Positions 18,269 to 29,407 of a stretch of DNA of 64,000 nt are shown piece by piece. Below the pieces are notes generated by a model. The model did no database searches. It saw only the letters and a list, made by a program, of their open reading frames with translations, and was not told the origin of the DNA. Position 1 is the stretch's first letter. Each line of letters opens with the position of its first letter. The translations under genes were made by a program, and so were the position numbers. Source of the stretch: Avibacterium gallinarum (GTDB taxonomy: Bacteria; Pseudomonadota; Gammaproteobacteria; Enterobacterales; Pasteurellaceae). The stretch is from assembly GCF_002921135.1 (NCBI RefSeq), contig NZ_PQVJ01000031.1:1-64000 (forward strand), written 5' to 3'.

Positions 18269-18656
18269 TCAATTTTTTATTTTAATATAAGTCTTCGATA
18301 TAAATAACAAAACAGAGATAAAAAATAATAAAAAATATTCAAGATATATCGAAATAACCTCTCTTTCTATGTTCGATTTAAATGAGTTAGTGGTATTTAT
18401 GAAAGCCCATCCGCCAATTAATAGAGAGAGCATGATTAAAGATAAGAAAATAAAATATTTTCTTCTTTTTGAAAAAAAACTCAAAAGAAAGTGAATTGAC
18501 AGAAGATGATTGCAAGAATAAAAAAGAAAATATCCTCTTGTAAAGGATATGATCCATAGTTTCATCAACGAATATACTATATTTTATATTTAGGTTAATA
18601 TCGATTATTATTAATACAAAAAGAATGGTAAGGATTGTAAATAGTATGTATTTCAT
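18269..18656 (-). pseudogene. Four-helix membrane protein, putative immunity, frameshifted at an A8 run
   Basis: Two overlapping minus-strand frames (18656-18387 and 18568-18269) belong to one protein. Removing one base at the A8 run 18472-18479 gives about 128 residues with four hydrophobic helices (about 2-20, 45-60, 72-90, 105-122). It follows an effector C-terminal fragment, so it is probably the inner-membrane immunity partner of that effector. No named family recognised. Confidence 0.5.
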
Positions 18657-18669
18657 ATTTCATCTCTTT

Positions 18670-18993
18670 TTAGTTGAAATAGGACTTTATTTGTGATGTG
18701 AAGTCACTAATGTTAATTGAGGATATTTTTCTAGTCTCCATAAAGTTTCCTAATTCTAATGGTGCAATGATTCCTTCTATTTTGTATCTATATTCTATAT
18801 TATCGGAAGAGTCTTTTAATTCAATGTTAAATATGTTTTTGCCAGCATGCTTTAATGAGTCATTAGTAACTTTTGTGCAGTTTCTATAAAACAAATTATA
18901 TTTGTTTATAACCTTTCCATATTTTTTACATATCTCTTTTTTGTTGAAATTATTAGGTGGTTCATTACTATTATCATAAGTCCTCAAAGAAAG
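18670..18993 (-). pseudogene. Orphan effector C-terminal fragment
   Basis: About 105 residues without a proper start. The segment YNLFYRNCTKVTNDSLKHAG, with a Cys preceding a helix, resembles the catalytic Cys region of papain-like/NlpC-P60 effectors; this is a weak resemblance. Just upstream, two stop codons (19006-19008, 18994-18996) separate it from a short vgrG fragment in the same frame. So this is a displaced VgrG-linked effector domain, no longer made as part of a full protein. Confidence 0.45.
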
Positions 18994-19052
18994 TTATGTT
19001 TTTATCTAATGAGACATCATTGATTTTATATATTTTATAACTTTTACTTTTG

Positions 19053-19097
19053 TGTCATTACCGGTGGTGATTTGGGTGGTTCTGCCTTGGTCAATTT
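19053..19097 (-). repeat. 45-bp copy of part of vgrG
   Basis: These 45 bases are identical to 20687-20731 within vgrG and encode IDQGRTTQITTGND in the beta-helix part. Flanking bases do not match. It is the upstream stub of an orphan effector module. Confidence 0.9.
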
Positions 19098-19150
19098 CAA
19101 TATGTAATTTCCTATTTCAATTATTATAGTCGCGCTTTTAAAACTTAAAA

Positions 19151-19608
19151 TTATTTTAAGTCAGATAAATTATATTTATATATAAAATCCTTATACAACT
19201 TCTTTAGTTTTTTATTGTCAGTAAATAGATCCTTACAGATAAATGTTGGAGAGCTATATTCCAACTTAAAATATTCATCCTTTAATTTATATTTTTTAAT
19301 AGTGTTGTTAATGTTTTCATTGTAGTATTTATTTAAAATTATTTTTATATCACTCCACTTATAGTAATAGTCAAACTTAGAGTTTAAACCATTTAATGTT
19401 TGAGAATGTTTTTTAAAAAAGTAATGGTTATTTTTTTATAAAAACCTTGTGAATATAAAACATTATCTAGGCAGACGCTATTTCCTAAGTCTAAAAACTG
19501 GCCATATAATTCGCCATCTGAGGCATAATCTTTTTTTATATTTTCTAAATTTCCTGACGCAGATAAACTACTGAGTAGTGAAAATATTATTACATTTAAT
19601 TTCTTCAT
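19151..19608 (-). pseudogene. Exported probable immunity protein for the Tae4 amidase, frameshifted
   Basis: ATG 19608 lies immediately after the tae4 stop. The N-terminus is a signal peptide (MKKLNVIIFSLLSSLSASG). The first frame stops at 19393; adding one base at the T7 run 19431-19437 continues the protein (KKNNHYFFKKHSQTLNGLNS) to a stop at 19151-19153, total about 152 residues. A periplasmic protein right after a Tae4 gene is the expected place for Tai4-type immunity. Sequence similarity to Tai4 is not clear to me (YGQFLDLGNSVCLDN could be the helix with Cys). The shift may be a sequence error. Confidence 0.55.
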
Positions 19609-20154
19609 TTATTTTAACTCCCAGAAATATATTTCTTTTGCTTCTAAAAAATAATTATGTCCTCCAATTGCATTATTTTTATGCCATAGAGTAACATGTC
19701 CACTAGCCCATTTAGGGTCTTTAGCTATCATGCCATAAATACCTTTACGGTTTCCAATTGCATTTTGTATTTCTTGCAAGGATTCTGGATATCTTATAAA
19801 AACCTCCGGAGAACCAAACTGCTTTTTTAACCATTCGATCATTTTTGCCGCACTGACAATCACACCTTTACCTGCAAATTTTCCTTTTATAATTGGGTAG
19901 TTCCTAGGTGGTTTCATTCCTCCATTTAATAAAGCGAGGGATAATCTTGTAGCACAGGCATTTATAAAGATATTTCTGTCATAATTCTCCCCCATTATTG
20001 ATATAAATACTAATTCAGCATATTCATCATTTTCATTTGTTATTGAAGTGGGATCTTCTCGTTTAGGATATCCCTCATATACCTTATCCCAAGGCGGTCT
20101 TCTCACCTTTATAGAGCGCTTTCTGTTTCCTGCCCGAGCAGTAATTGTTGCCAT
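19609..20154 (-). CDS. tae4: Type VI secretion amidase effector, Tae4 family
   Basis: A 181-residue protein. Tae4 effectors are NlpC/P60-like amidases that cut the peptidoglycan peptide of a rival cell. The family pattern is visible: start region RPPWDKVYEGYP, catalytic Cys in NACATRLSLAL (C67), catalytic His in SGHVTLW (H153), and the closing IYFWELK. It lies 2 bases after vgrG, which probably carries it as cargo, and directly before a signal-peptide protein that may be its immunity factor. The symbol is given by family, not by certain orthology. Confidence 0.85.
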   Translation of the reverse strand: MATITARAGNRKRSIKVRRPPWDKVYEGYPKREDPTSITNENDEYAELVFISIMGENYDRNIFINACATRLSLALLNGGMKPPRNYPIIKGKFAGKGVIVSAAKMIEWLKKQFGSPEVFIRYPESLQEIQNAIGNRKGIYGMIAKDPKWASGHVTLWHKNNAIGGHNYFLEAKEIYFWELK

Positions 20155-20156
20155 AA

Positions 20157-22361
20157 TTATTCCTTATTAAAACTTAGATTTCTTTTTTCAAAAACATTTC
20201 TTATGACTGCTTCGCTATTATTGCCAATAATACCGCTTACAATCACATTTTCTTTTCCATTTTCTGTTTCATATTCAATTATGGCTTCGACTTTATCGCC
20301 CGCTCTGCCATTCTCTTTGACTATATGTAAATTTAAGTCCGTATAATGACGAGAAAGATCCTCTAACTTAATTAACTCCTCGCCATAAGACCAATATAAT
20401 TGAATAATTTCTCCATCTGGTTTTGGCTCTCCAGTATTATCCGGCACTTGCAACTCCTTCTCCTGCATTCCAATATGCACGCCATCCAACCAAATGCCTT
20501 CTTCATTCATCAAAATCGTGTTTTTACCAAAACGAAGGAGAATCTTTTCATTGTCCATCGTCAGGCTGGTTTGTTTGCCCACTTCAAGCTCAATGCGGTC
20601 GTGTGCCGCGTTGAAAATCTCTTTCGCTTGGATAGCTTTAAGTAAGCTGATGGTTTCAAGATTATTTCCCGTTAAGACGGTTTTGATGTCATTACCGGTG
20701 GTGATTTGGGTGGTTCTGCCTTGGTCAATTTGAGTACGTTGGCTACCGTTAACTGTTAAAGTGCGGTGGTTTTTGATGTGATTTTTTTGGTCATGTTCAA
20801 CCAGTGTGGTCATATCCCGCTGGGCATGCATTTCAAATAATTCTCGGTTCGCGGCATCCTCAAAGAGAATGCTGTTGTAACCCTCTCCTTTGTAGGTTTT
20901 CGATTTAATGTGCATTTGGGTATAGGTGGCAGGCAGATTACCCGGAGGGATTTGTAGCTCATTATACACGCGTCCAATAATCAGCGGTTGGTCAGGGTCG
21001 CCTTCTAAAAAACTCACCACCACTTCTTGCCCAACACGTGGAATAGTGAGCATTCCCCAGTTTTGCCCTGCCCAAGGTTGAGCAACACGCACCCAGCAAG
21101 AACTTCTGGAATCGTTGAATTCCCCTTTATCCCAATGAAATTTCACTTTCACTCGGCCTTGGTAATCCGTGAAGATTTCTTCCCCTTTGGGGCCAGTGAC
21201 TACCGCAGTTTGTGTGCCACAGATTTGTGGTTTTTGAGGGAAATTACTACGGAAAGTTTTCTCCGGAGAAAGACATTCAAAACGATTAGTGATAAAGGTG
21301 GTGTTTTCACGTTGGCTAAAATGGCTTTCCTCTTCTAAGGCTTGCGGTTGTTCGCCATGATGTTGAATGTAAGTTAATTGCCAAGGCTGATTGAAGTCAG
21401 CACGAGGATGGCGATGAATGTGTAAGAGTTGGCCTATTCTTAAAGCTGGGTGATTGCTTTCTCCCTCGCCTGTATGAGCATCACGGCGTAAACTGTCGAG
21501 ACGATATTGGGCAAAACGTTCGCCACTGTCATTTTTATAGCGACCAGGGTAGTCGTAGTAAGGGTAGTCTCCTTGGAATTGAATCTCTTCTTGTGTGCCT
21601 TGTAAGCCATATTCCGCATTCCAGTTTGGTTTTTTGAAGGTGTAATCTTTTAATAACACTTCAGAAGGACGGATTTGTTCGGTCCATTGGAAGGTGCGGA
21701 GATGAGGGGCTCGGCGTAATACGGTAGGATTGGCATTATAGTCAAGGGAGAGGGTATCTTCCTTGGATAAACGATGGGCATCATCGTAAATAAAGAGCCG
21801 GTCAATTTGATTATGTTCATCTTCTGTACAAAAGAAAAACAAGCCTTCTTCACCGATAATCCGTTGGAAAAATTCATAATCGGTTTCGCGGTATTGCACA
21901 CAATATTCCCGTCTTGTACGGTAGGCGATATCAATGGTGTGAAAAAGCACATCGGAATCGCTTAGCAGGGTTTTTAAGATAGCTTCAATACTGGTATGTT
22001 GGAAAATGCGCGAGCGTCTTTTTTGGGTTGATCGCCAGAGATGAGGGGAGAGGGTAAAGTGATAAAAGGTATAGCGTTCACCGGTTTTACCGAGTTTGAT
22101 TTGTGTGACGATACCGGAGATATTACGTTGTCGCTCACCATCTTGCCAGATAGAAAGAGTTGCGGCGCAGTCGAGTAGTGAACCAAATGGAAGCTGGTTA
22201 TGTTGTGTTGCCGCGACAATGGAGAGTTTAAAGAGGGAATTATAGCCTTCTTCGAAATCGAATTTGACAACACGGAAGGTGTCAGGTGGCAGTTGTGCCA
22301 CTTCAAGGGTGAAGTGGAGGCCTTTGGAAACAGAAAAATCGGGGAATTTTAGGGTGTTCAT
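20157..22361 (-). CDS. vgrG: Type VI secretion spike protein VgrG (TssI)
   Basis: VgrG trimers form the tip of the T6SS tube and carry effectors into target cells. The 734-residue protein has the gp27-like base (about 1-370, with YRETDYEFFQRIIGEEGLFFF), the gp5 OB-fold (about 395-470, YQGRVKVKFHWD, SCWVRVAQPWAG), and the beta-helix with TTQITTGN-type repeats up to about 620. A C-terminal extension of about 115 residues follows. That end probably docks the Tae4 cargo encoded next. No other T6SS structural gene is in the window. It carries one uptake signal (20759), so this part has spread by natural transformation or is long resident. Confidence 0.95.
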   Translation of the reverse strand: MNTLKFPDFSVSKGLHFTLEVAQLPPDTFRVVKFDFEEGYNSLFKLSIVAATQHNQLPFGSLLDCAATLSIWQDGERQRNISGIVTQIKLGKTGERYTFYHFTLSPHLWRSTQKRRSRIFQHTSIEAILKTLLSDSDVLFHTIDIAYRTRREYCVQYRETDYEFFQRIIGEEGLFFFCTEDEHNQIDRLFIYDDAHRLSKEDTLSLDYNANPTVLRRAPHLRTFQWTEQIRPSEVLLKDYTFKKPNWNAEYGLQGTQEEIQFQGDYPYYDYPGRYKNDSGERFAQYRLDSLRRDAHTGEGESNHPALRIGQLLHIHRHPRADFNQPWQLTYIQHHGEQPQALEEESHFSQRENTTFITNRFECLSPEKTFRSNFPQKPQICGTQTAVVTGPKGEEIFTDYQGRVKVKFHWDKGEFNDSRSSCWVRVAQPWAGQNWGMLTIPRVGQEVVVSFLEGDPDQPLIIGRVYNELQIPPGNLPATYTQMHIKSKTYKGEGYNSILFEDAANRELFEMHAQRDMTTLVEHDQKNHIKNHRTLTVNGSQRTQIDQGRTTQITTGNDIKTVLTGNNLETISLLKAIQAKEIFNAAHDRIELEVGKQTSLTMDNEKILLRFGKNTILMNEEGIWLDGVHIGMQEKELQVPDNTGEPKPDGEIIQLYWSYGEELIKLEDLSRHYTDLNLHIVKENGRAGDKVEAIIEYETENGKENVIVSGIIGNNSEAVIRNVFEKRNLSFNKE

Positions 22362-22675
22362 TGTTTATCCCTTATTAAATATTCGCTTTTTATTGATGAT
22401 AATATAAGCTAACTTGAATAAAGTCACAATTGGAATATTGTATGATAATCAACCTATATATGGATTAATACAAAATTTCAATATTCAGTAAGATTGCTGC
22501 TATATATGCTTACAACAATTTTTTTATTACCTTGCCCCTTTTCGCAAAGGTATGAAGGTATGATAGATAAAAAATCGCCTCTCTCGAATAAGAGTAAATA
22601 ATTTGTAAGGGAATTTTTCCGCCTCAAAAGGCTTATGTATTATGAAGGATACATTTATGGCATTTTTATCGACAA
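22362..22675. other. Non-coding spacer between vgrG and the iron transporter
   Basis: About 314 AT-rich bases with no credible gene. It must hold the vgrG promoter (minus strand) and the end of the fbpABC transcript. I see no clear hairpin terminator or promoter match. Confidence 0.5.
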
Positions 22676-23713
22676 TTATCCCTCTAGCATTTCGCTAAAT
22701 AACAACGGTGTAACGCCATTTTTTAAGTCAATTTGCACCGCACTATGTAAGGGAAATTCGTGTTGGCTAATCACATTCAAAGACTGTCCTGCCACTTCCA
22801 CTTGATATTTATAATAAGCACCTAGAAAACGCTGTTGGCGAATAATGCCGTTGGCTTGTGTTGGGGTATCTGCCACGCGTAATTGTAGTTGTTCTGGGCG
22901 GATTGCGAGATAGTTCGGTGTTTGTTGTGATTGAGGGGGGGAACACAAATGCACGCCAAGTAGCGATTGGCAATGCTGATCATCAATAGGGTGGCAAGGC
23001 AGATAATTCATTTCTCCCAAAAAGTTGGCGACAAAAGGGCTGTTTGGCTGTTGGTAAACCGTGCTTGGCGTGCCGATTTGGCAGATTTTCCCTTGGTTCA
23101 TTACCGCTAATTTATCCGCAAAGAGAAAGGCTTCTTCTTTGCTATGGGTAACAAAAATAGCGGGAATATGCTGTTGTTTTAGAATATGGCGAATTTCTTC
23201 GATCATTTGATGGCGAACTTGGCTGTCAATGTTAGAAAAAGGCTCATCAAGCAATAATAATTTGGGCTGACAAGCTAGCACGCGGGCAATGGCAACGCGC
23301 TGTTGCTGACCACCTGAAAGCTCGTGGGGATAGCGTTTTTCCAACCCTTGTAAATGCACAAGTGCGGTCATTTTTTGTAAGGTTTTTGTTTGCTCGCTTT
23401 TATTTATTTGATGCAAACCAAATAAAATATTTTCTGCCACGGTTAAATGGGGGAAAAGGGCATAATCTTGAAAGATCAGCCCTATTTCTCGCTCATTCGC
23501 CTCAAGATGTTGAATTTCTTTGTCTTGCAAACGAATATTACCTGCACTCAGTGGGATTAATCCTGCAACGGCTTTGAGCAAGGTGGTTTTTCCGCAGCCA
23601 CTTGCGCCGAGCAAACACACAATATCATCATTTTCTATGGATAAATTAAGATCTTGCAAAATGGGCTGATTGTTATAGCAGCAGGTTAAATGGGTAATAT
23701 CTAAAGTATTCAT
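22676..23713 (-). CDS. fbpC: Ferric iron ABC transporter, ATP-binding protein
   Basis: The 345-residue ATPase energises ferric iron import. Walker A GASGCGKTT at 36-44, signature LSGGQQQR about 138, Walker B LLLLDEPFSN, and an extra C-terminal regulatory domain (about 240-345), as in FbpC/AfuC/PotA types. Start overlaps no gene; it lies 2 bases after the permease. Last gene of the three-gene operon. Specificity for iron comes from the binding protein; the symbol afuC would be equally apt. Confidence 0.88.
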   Translation of the reverse strand: MNTLDITHLTCCYNNQPILQDLNLSIENDDIVCLLGASGCGKTTLLKAVAGLIPLSAGNIRLQDKEIQHLEANEREIGLIFQDYALFPHLTVAENILFGLHQINKSEQTKTLQKMTALVHLQGLEKRYPHELSGGQQQRVAIARVLACQPKLLLLDEPFSNIDSQVRHQMIEEIRHILKQQHIPAIFVTHSKEEAFLFADKLAVMNQGKICQIGTPSTVYQQPNSPFVANFLGEMNYLPCHPIDDQHCQSLLGVHLCSPPQSQQTPNYLAIRPEQLQLRVADTPTQANGIIRQQRFLGAYYKYQVEVAGQSLNVISQHEFPLHSAVQIDLKNGVTPLLFSEMLEG

Positions 23714-23715
23714 TA

Positions 23716-25377
23716 TTAAGCTTTTTTCCCTGATTGCAGTAAAGATCGAGTTAAAATCAACACGGGAATAATCCCCACTAAAATAAGCACTAAGGCGGGT
23801 AAGGCGGCGCGTTCAAGCTGTTCATCTGAAGTAAAGGTGAAAACGTGGGTAGCAAGCGTATCAAAATTAAACGGGCGCAACAATAAAGACGCATTGAGTT
23901 CTTTCATACTTTCAATAAAAACCAGCAATAATGCGGTGAAAATGCCTTTGCGCATTAGGGGTAAGTGGATTTTGCGCCAAATTCCCCAAGATTTATAGCC
24001 TAACATTCTGCCTGCCATATCTAAAGACGGCGGAATTTGACTCAAGCTGGTTTCTAAGCTGCCCAAAGCCATTGCCGAAAAGCGGATCACATAAGCGGAC
24101 ACCAAGGCGAAAATTGAGCCTGAAAACACCAAGCCAAGCATTGGCCAATCAAGCCATTTTAACAAGCGGTTAAGTTGATGATCGGCAAAAGTAAAAGGAA
24201 TTAACAAGCCGATTGCCAAAACTGTTCCGGGAATAGCGTAACCTAGCGCAGAAAAGCGCACGGCTATTTTTGCCAAAGGCGTTGGGCGTAACCTTGCCCA
24301 AAAGTGCATTAATAAGGCTAAGCATACGCAGATGATCATTGCTAGCCCAGAAACTAGCAAGCTGTTTTGGCTATATTGCCAGAAATCCGCTGTCCACGCT
24401 TGTTCAAAATAGATAATTGACCAATAACTCAGCTGAAAGAGCGGGATAAAAAACGCAAGAATAATTAACAGGGTACTGAATAACAATAATCCCCAGCCTA
24501 GTCCATTGAGCCGTTGGGTTTGTGCAGGACGCTGTCCTGAACGTTGATAATAGCGCTGCTGGCGGCGTGCATAACGCTCAATGCTGATAAATAGCACTAA
24601 CAATCCGAGCATAAACAAAGAAATCTGCGCCGCGGCTTGCAAATCGCCAAAGCCGAGCCAAGTGTCGTAAATCGCCGTAGTGAGTGAAGGAATGGCAAAA
24701 AACGCCACCGTGCCAAAATCACCCAAGGTTTCCATTGCCACCAAAGCACAACCCACCGCAATAGCTGGGCGTATGAGAGCAAAGGTAATTTTGTAAAACA
24801 CACGCCAACGGCTTGCGCCCAATAGTTTGGCACTTTGCTGCAAATTATCGCCTTGCTCCATCAACGCCATTCTGACTAATAAGAAAATATAAGGATACAA
24901 CGACAGCGACAAAATAAAGCAAGCGCCGCCTAGGCTGCGAATGGAAGGAAACCAATAATCTTGCTTGCTTTGCCAATCAAACCAAGTGCGTAAACTTTGT
25001 TGCACGATGCCAGGATAGTCTAAAAAATCCGTGTAAAGATAGGCAGATAAATACGCAGGAATGGCAAGGGGCAGGCAAAGCAACCATTGCAACAGCGTTT
25101 TGCCAACAAAATGATAGCGCGACACCAAAAATGCGCAGGGCAAGGCAAAGCATAAACTGAGCGCAGTTGTGCCGAATACCAAGCTTAGAGAATTGAATAA
25201 ATAGTCGGTAAACACCGTTTGCCATAAATGTTGCAAACTGTGCAATGAGCCTTCAAACGCCGAAAGCAACAAGGCGATAATCGGCAGCAAGAAGAACCCC
25301 AATACCGCCAACAATGCGATAAGTGCGGTGCTTTTTGCCAAAAAATTTTTATGTTTTGCGGAATTATCCATAATCAA
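23716..25377 (-). CDS. fbpB: Ferric iron ABC transporter, permease
   Basis: A 553-residue permease with about 12 helices in two halves, each with the EAA-type loop (GASRWRVFYKITFALIRPA about 185-205; GYKSWGIWRKIHLPLMRKG about 455-475). This double permease is typical of FbpB/AfuB/SfuB. A hairpin separates it from the binding-protein gene, which usually lowers expression of the membrane parts. Confidence 0.9.
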   Translation of the reverse strand: MIMDNSAKHKNFLAKSTALIALLAVLGFFLLPIIALLLSAFEGSLHSLQHLWQTVFTDYLFNSLSLVFGTTALSLCFALPCAFLVSRYHFVGKTLLQWLLCLPLAIPAYLSAYLYTDFLDYPGIVQQSLRTWFDWQSKQDYWFPSIRSLGGACFILSLSLYPYIFLLVRMALMEQGDNLQQSAKLLGASRWRVFYKITFALIRPAIAVGCALVAMETLGDFGTVAFFAIPSLTTAIYDTWLGFGDLQAAAQISLFMLGLLVLFISIERYARRQQRYYQRSGQRPAQTQRLNGLGWGLLLFSTLLIILAFFIPLFQLSYWSIIYFEQAWTADFWQYSQNSLLVSGLAMIICVCLALLMHFWARLRPTPLAKIAVRFSALGYAIPGTVLAIGLLIPFTFADHQLNRLLKWLDWPMLGLVFSGSIFALVSAYVIRFSAMALGSLETSLSQIPPSLDMAGRMLGYKSWGIWRKIHLPLMRKGIFTALLLVFIESMKELNASLLLRPFNFDTLATHVFTFTSDEQLERAALPALVLILVGIIPVLILTRSLLQSGKKA

Positions 25378-25384
25378 AATAAAA

Positions 25385-25413
25385 CTAGCCTATCCCTGAT
25401 GGGTATAGGCTAG
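25385..25413 (-). terminator. Intercistronic hairpin between fbpA and fbpB
   Basis: A 9-bp stem CTAGCCTAT/ATAGGCTAG, followed on the minus strand by TTTTATTTT. Such partial terminators keep binding-protein levels above permease levels in ABC operons. Confidence 0.75.
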
Positions 25414-25428
25414 CATAGATTGGATCTA

Positions 25429-26439
25429 TTACAGATCAAATTTTACTTCATCGATTAATTTCAACGCATTTTCATAGTTTTCTGCGATTTTTTCTAATGG
25501 CAGATTATCTTGTTTAAATTCACCCCAAGATTGCACCAATTTAGATTTTTGTACAGACGGTTTTACTGGATATTCGTGGTTCAATTCAGCATAAAGATGC
25601 TGTGCTTGGTCGCCACTTAAAAATTCCACTAATTTCACCGCATTGTCTTTATTTGGTGCATATTTTGCCACTACCACACCGCTGATATTCATATGTGTAC
25701 CCACGGTTTCTTGGTTTGGATAGTTGATATAAGCCGCTTCCGCCCAGCTTTTTTGTTTTTCATCTTCCAGCATTTTGCCGTAATAATAGCTATTGCCTAA
25801 TGAATAATCACACACGCCTTCTTTAATCGCTTTCACTTGATCACGGTCGCCACCCTGTGGTTTTTGTGCCAAGTTCGCTTTTAATCCTGTTAAGAAATCT
25901 TTGGCTTTTTCTACGCCATCGTGAGCAATCATTGAAGCAATTAACGAAACATTGTAAGAATGTTTGCCTGAACGCACACAAACTTTGCCTTTTAATTCAG
26001 GTTTAGCTAAATCGTAGTAAGTGAAGCTTGCTGGCAATTTACCCACGCGATCTTTCGATGAATACACCACGCGCGCGCGGCTAGTCAGCGCAAACCATTT
26101 GCCTTGGCTATCACGGAATTGCGCAGGAATATTACTTTCCAATACGGAAGATTGGATCGACTGCGCCAACCCTGCATTAACAATTTCCATCACACGGCTA
26201 ATGTCCACGGTTAATAGCACATCTGCCGGGCTAAGCTCACCTTCACGTTTTACCCGCTCAACTAAGCCTTTATCGGCAAAAATAAAATTCACTTTCACGC
26301 CTGTTTCTTGCTCAAATTGTTTCAAGATAGGTTCGATCAAATAAGGTTGGCGATAAGAATAGACATTCACTTCGTTGGCGGCGAAAGCAGGTGCTGCAAA
26401 TGTGGTTAATAAGGCCAAAGCAGATAATGTTTTTTTCAT
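25429..26439 (-). CDS. fbpA: Ferric iron-binding periplasmic protein
   Basis: A 336-residue binding protein. ATG 26439 is chosen over the longer frame because GGAG lies 8 bases before it and a clean signal peptide follows (MKKTLSALALLTTFAAPAFA, cleavage after about 20). The mature part has the FbpA/FutA-type start (VNVYSYRQPYLIEPILKQFE) and the consecutive tyrosines that bind iron (GNSYYYGK). It captures ferric iron in the periplasm for FbpBC. A Fur-box-like site lies about 200 bases upstream. Confidence 0.92.
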   Translation of the reverse strand: MKKTLSALALLTTFAAPAFAANEVNVYSYRQPYLIEPILKQFEQETGVKVNFIFADKGLVERVKREGELSPADVLLTVDISRVMEIVNAGLAQSIQSSVLESNIPAQFRDSQGKWFALTSRARVVYSSKDRVGKLPASFTYYDLAKPELKGKVCVRSGKHSYNVSLIASMIAHDGVEKAKDFLTGLKANLAQKPQGGDRDQVKAIKEGVCDYSLGNSYYYGKMLEDEKQKSWAEAAYINYPNQETVGTHMNISGVVVAKYAPNKDNAVKLVEFLSGDQAQHLYAELNHEYPVKPSVQKSKLVQSWGEFKQDNLPLEKIAENYENALKLIDEVKFDL

Positions 26440-26636
26440 TGCACGTTCTCCGTGGTTAAAGTTGAGTGATTGGTTAAAATTTGAGCGTTTTTTTTGCACC
26501 GCACTTTGCGTAGAAAATGGAATATTTCCTGTTGAATTCAGTGAAAAACGCCTTTTACGTTTAGCTGAAACTTTTTAGCCAAGCTTTGTTTTAGCTAGCC
26601 TTGATTTTACCGAAAAAAACTCACCAAGTAAATAAA

Positions 26637-26655
26637 AATTATTCTCATCTTTATC
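26637..26655 (-). promoter_or_regulatory. Fur-box-like site upstream of fbpA
   Basis: On the minus strand GATAAAGATGAGAATAATT matches about 13 of 19 bases of the Fur consensus. Position about 200 bases before fbpA fits iron repression of a distal promoter. Moderate match only. Confidence 0.45.
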
Positions 26656-26708
26656 TCTAAAGTGCGGGGCTTTTTTACCTATTTTTGCAAAAAATTTTTT
26701 GTTATTCT

Positions 26709-26736
26709 CTTGAAAGGAAAAAATCCTACCCCATAT
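26709..26736 (+). promoter_or_regulatory. Sigma-32 heat-shock promoter of groESL
   Basis: CTTGAAA at 26709-26715 and CCCCATAT at 26729-26736, spaced by 13 bases, match the heat-shock sigma-32 consensus very well. It lies 49 bases before groES. Confidence 0.92.
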
Positions 26737-26784
26737 TGAAGATACTTTTTTGTTTTAAAACCTCAACTTAAGAAGGAAATTACA

Positions 26785-27075
26785 ATGAATATTCGTCCAT
26801 TACACGATCGTGTGATCATCAAACGTGAAGAAGTGGAAACCCTTTCTGCTGGCGGAATTGTTTTAACTGGTTCTGCGGCGACTAAATCAACCCGTGCAAA
26901 AGTGCTTGCCGTGGGTAAAGGGCGCATTTTAGAAAATGGTACTGTATTGCCTTTAGATGTAAAAGTTGGCGACACCATTATCTTCAATGATGGCTACGGC
27001 GTGAAAGCGGAAAAAATTGATGGCGAAGAAGTGTTAATCATTTCTGAAAGCGATATTTTAGCTATCGTAGAATAA
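26785..27075 (+). CDS. groES: Co-chaperonin GroES
   Basis: The 96-residue lid of the GroEL folding chamber. It has the family start [14 protein letters not shown], mobile-loop region ([20 protein letters not shown], about 17-36) and end DILAIVE. RBS AAGGAAAT precedes ATG. Forms an operon with groEL behind the sigma-32 promoter. Confidence 0.98.
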   Translation: MNIRPLHDRVIIKREEVETLSAGGIVLTGSAATKSTRAKVLAVGKGRILENGTVLPLDVKVGDTIIFNDGYGVKAEKIDGEEVLIISESDILAIVE

Positions 27076-27094
27076 TCCCAAATCAATCATCAAA

Positions 27095-27120
27095 AAGTGC
27101 GGTTATTTTTCACCGCACTT
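27095..27120 (+). terminator. Inverted uptake-signal hairpin between groES and groEL
   Basis: AAGTGCGGT at 27095-27103 and ACCGCACTT at 27112-27120 form a hairpin ending in TTTTAG inside the operon. It may reduce groEL transcription relative to groES or stabilise mRNA ends. Confidence 0.55.
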
Positions 27121-27150
27121 TTAGCAAAACACATTATTAAGAAGGAATAA

Positions 27151-28797
<1,647 letters not shown>

Positions 28798-28868
28798 TTC
28801 GTCCCGAAGCCTCATTTTTTAAAGTGCGGTGGAAATTTTTCTGATTTTTAGATTTCTATTGCACAACT

Positions 28869-28898
28869 CCCCGTAGTTTTAGCTACGGGGATTTTTTT
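28869..28898 (+). terminator. groEL terminator
   Basis: Perfect 8-bp stem CCCCGTAG/CTACGGGG with a 6-base loop, followed by ATTTTTTT. Confidence 0.92.
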
Positions 28899-29060
28899 AT
28901 CATTGGAATAATACGTTAGAGAAAAATCATCAGTATAAAAGAAGAACAAGTTAGAAAATGAGTTACGATTGCTTGTTTTGTCAAAAAGTACGGATATTTT
29001 TTAGAAAAATAAATATAAAACAAGAATAAACAAAAGTTTGTTAAGAAGAAATAATTATAA

Positions 29061-29137
29061 TGGCACGCCCTATTGGATTCGAACCAATGACCTACGGCTT
29101 AGAAGGCCGTTGCTCTATCCAGCTGAGCTAAGGGCGC
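29061..29137 (-). tRNA. tRNA-Arg (UCU)
   Basis: Minus-strand cloverleaf starting GCGCCCT, anticodon loop CTTCTAA giving UCU, TTCGAAT T-loop and encoded CCA. Confidence 0.96.
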
Positions 29138-29166
29138 ATTTCAAATGGATATAGATAAAAAAGAAG

Positions 29167-29243
29167 TGGTCGGCGAGATAGGATTTGAACCTACGACCCA
29201 CTGGTCCCAAACCAGTTGCGCTACCAAGCTGCGCTACTCGCCG
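29167..29243 (-). tRNA. tRNA-Pro (UGG)
   Basis: Minus-strand cloverleaf starting CGGCGAG, anticodon loop TTTGGGA giving UGG, TTCAAAT T-loop and encoded CCA. It is 29 bases upstream of tRNA-Arg and likely co-transcribed with it. Confidence 0.96.
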
Positions 29244-29407
29244 ACAGATGTGTAGCATTATAAGTAGCTTTCATTATCAGTCAATGAATTTTTTCTATTT
29301 TTTATTTAATCGCTCAAAATTATCTCAATTAGGCTTACATTGGAATGTTTTTTTTGAGAAAATAGCAAACGTTTACTTTCTCAGTATTTCATTTTAAGGA
29401 AAACGTA

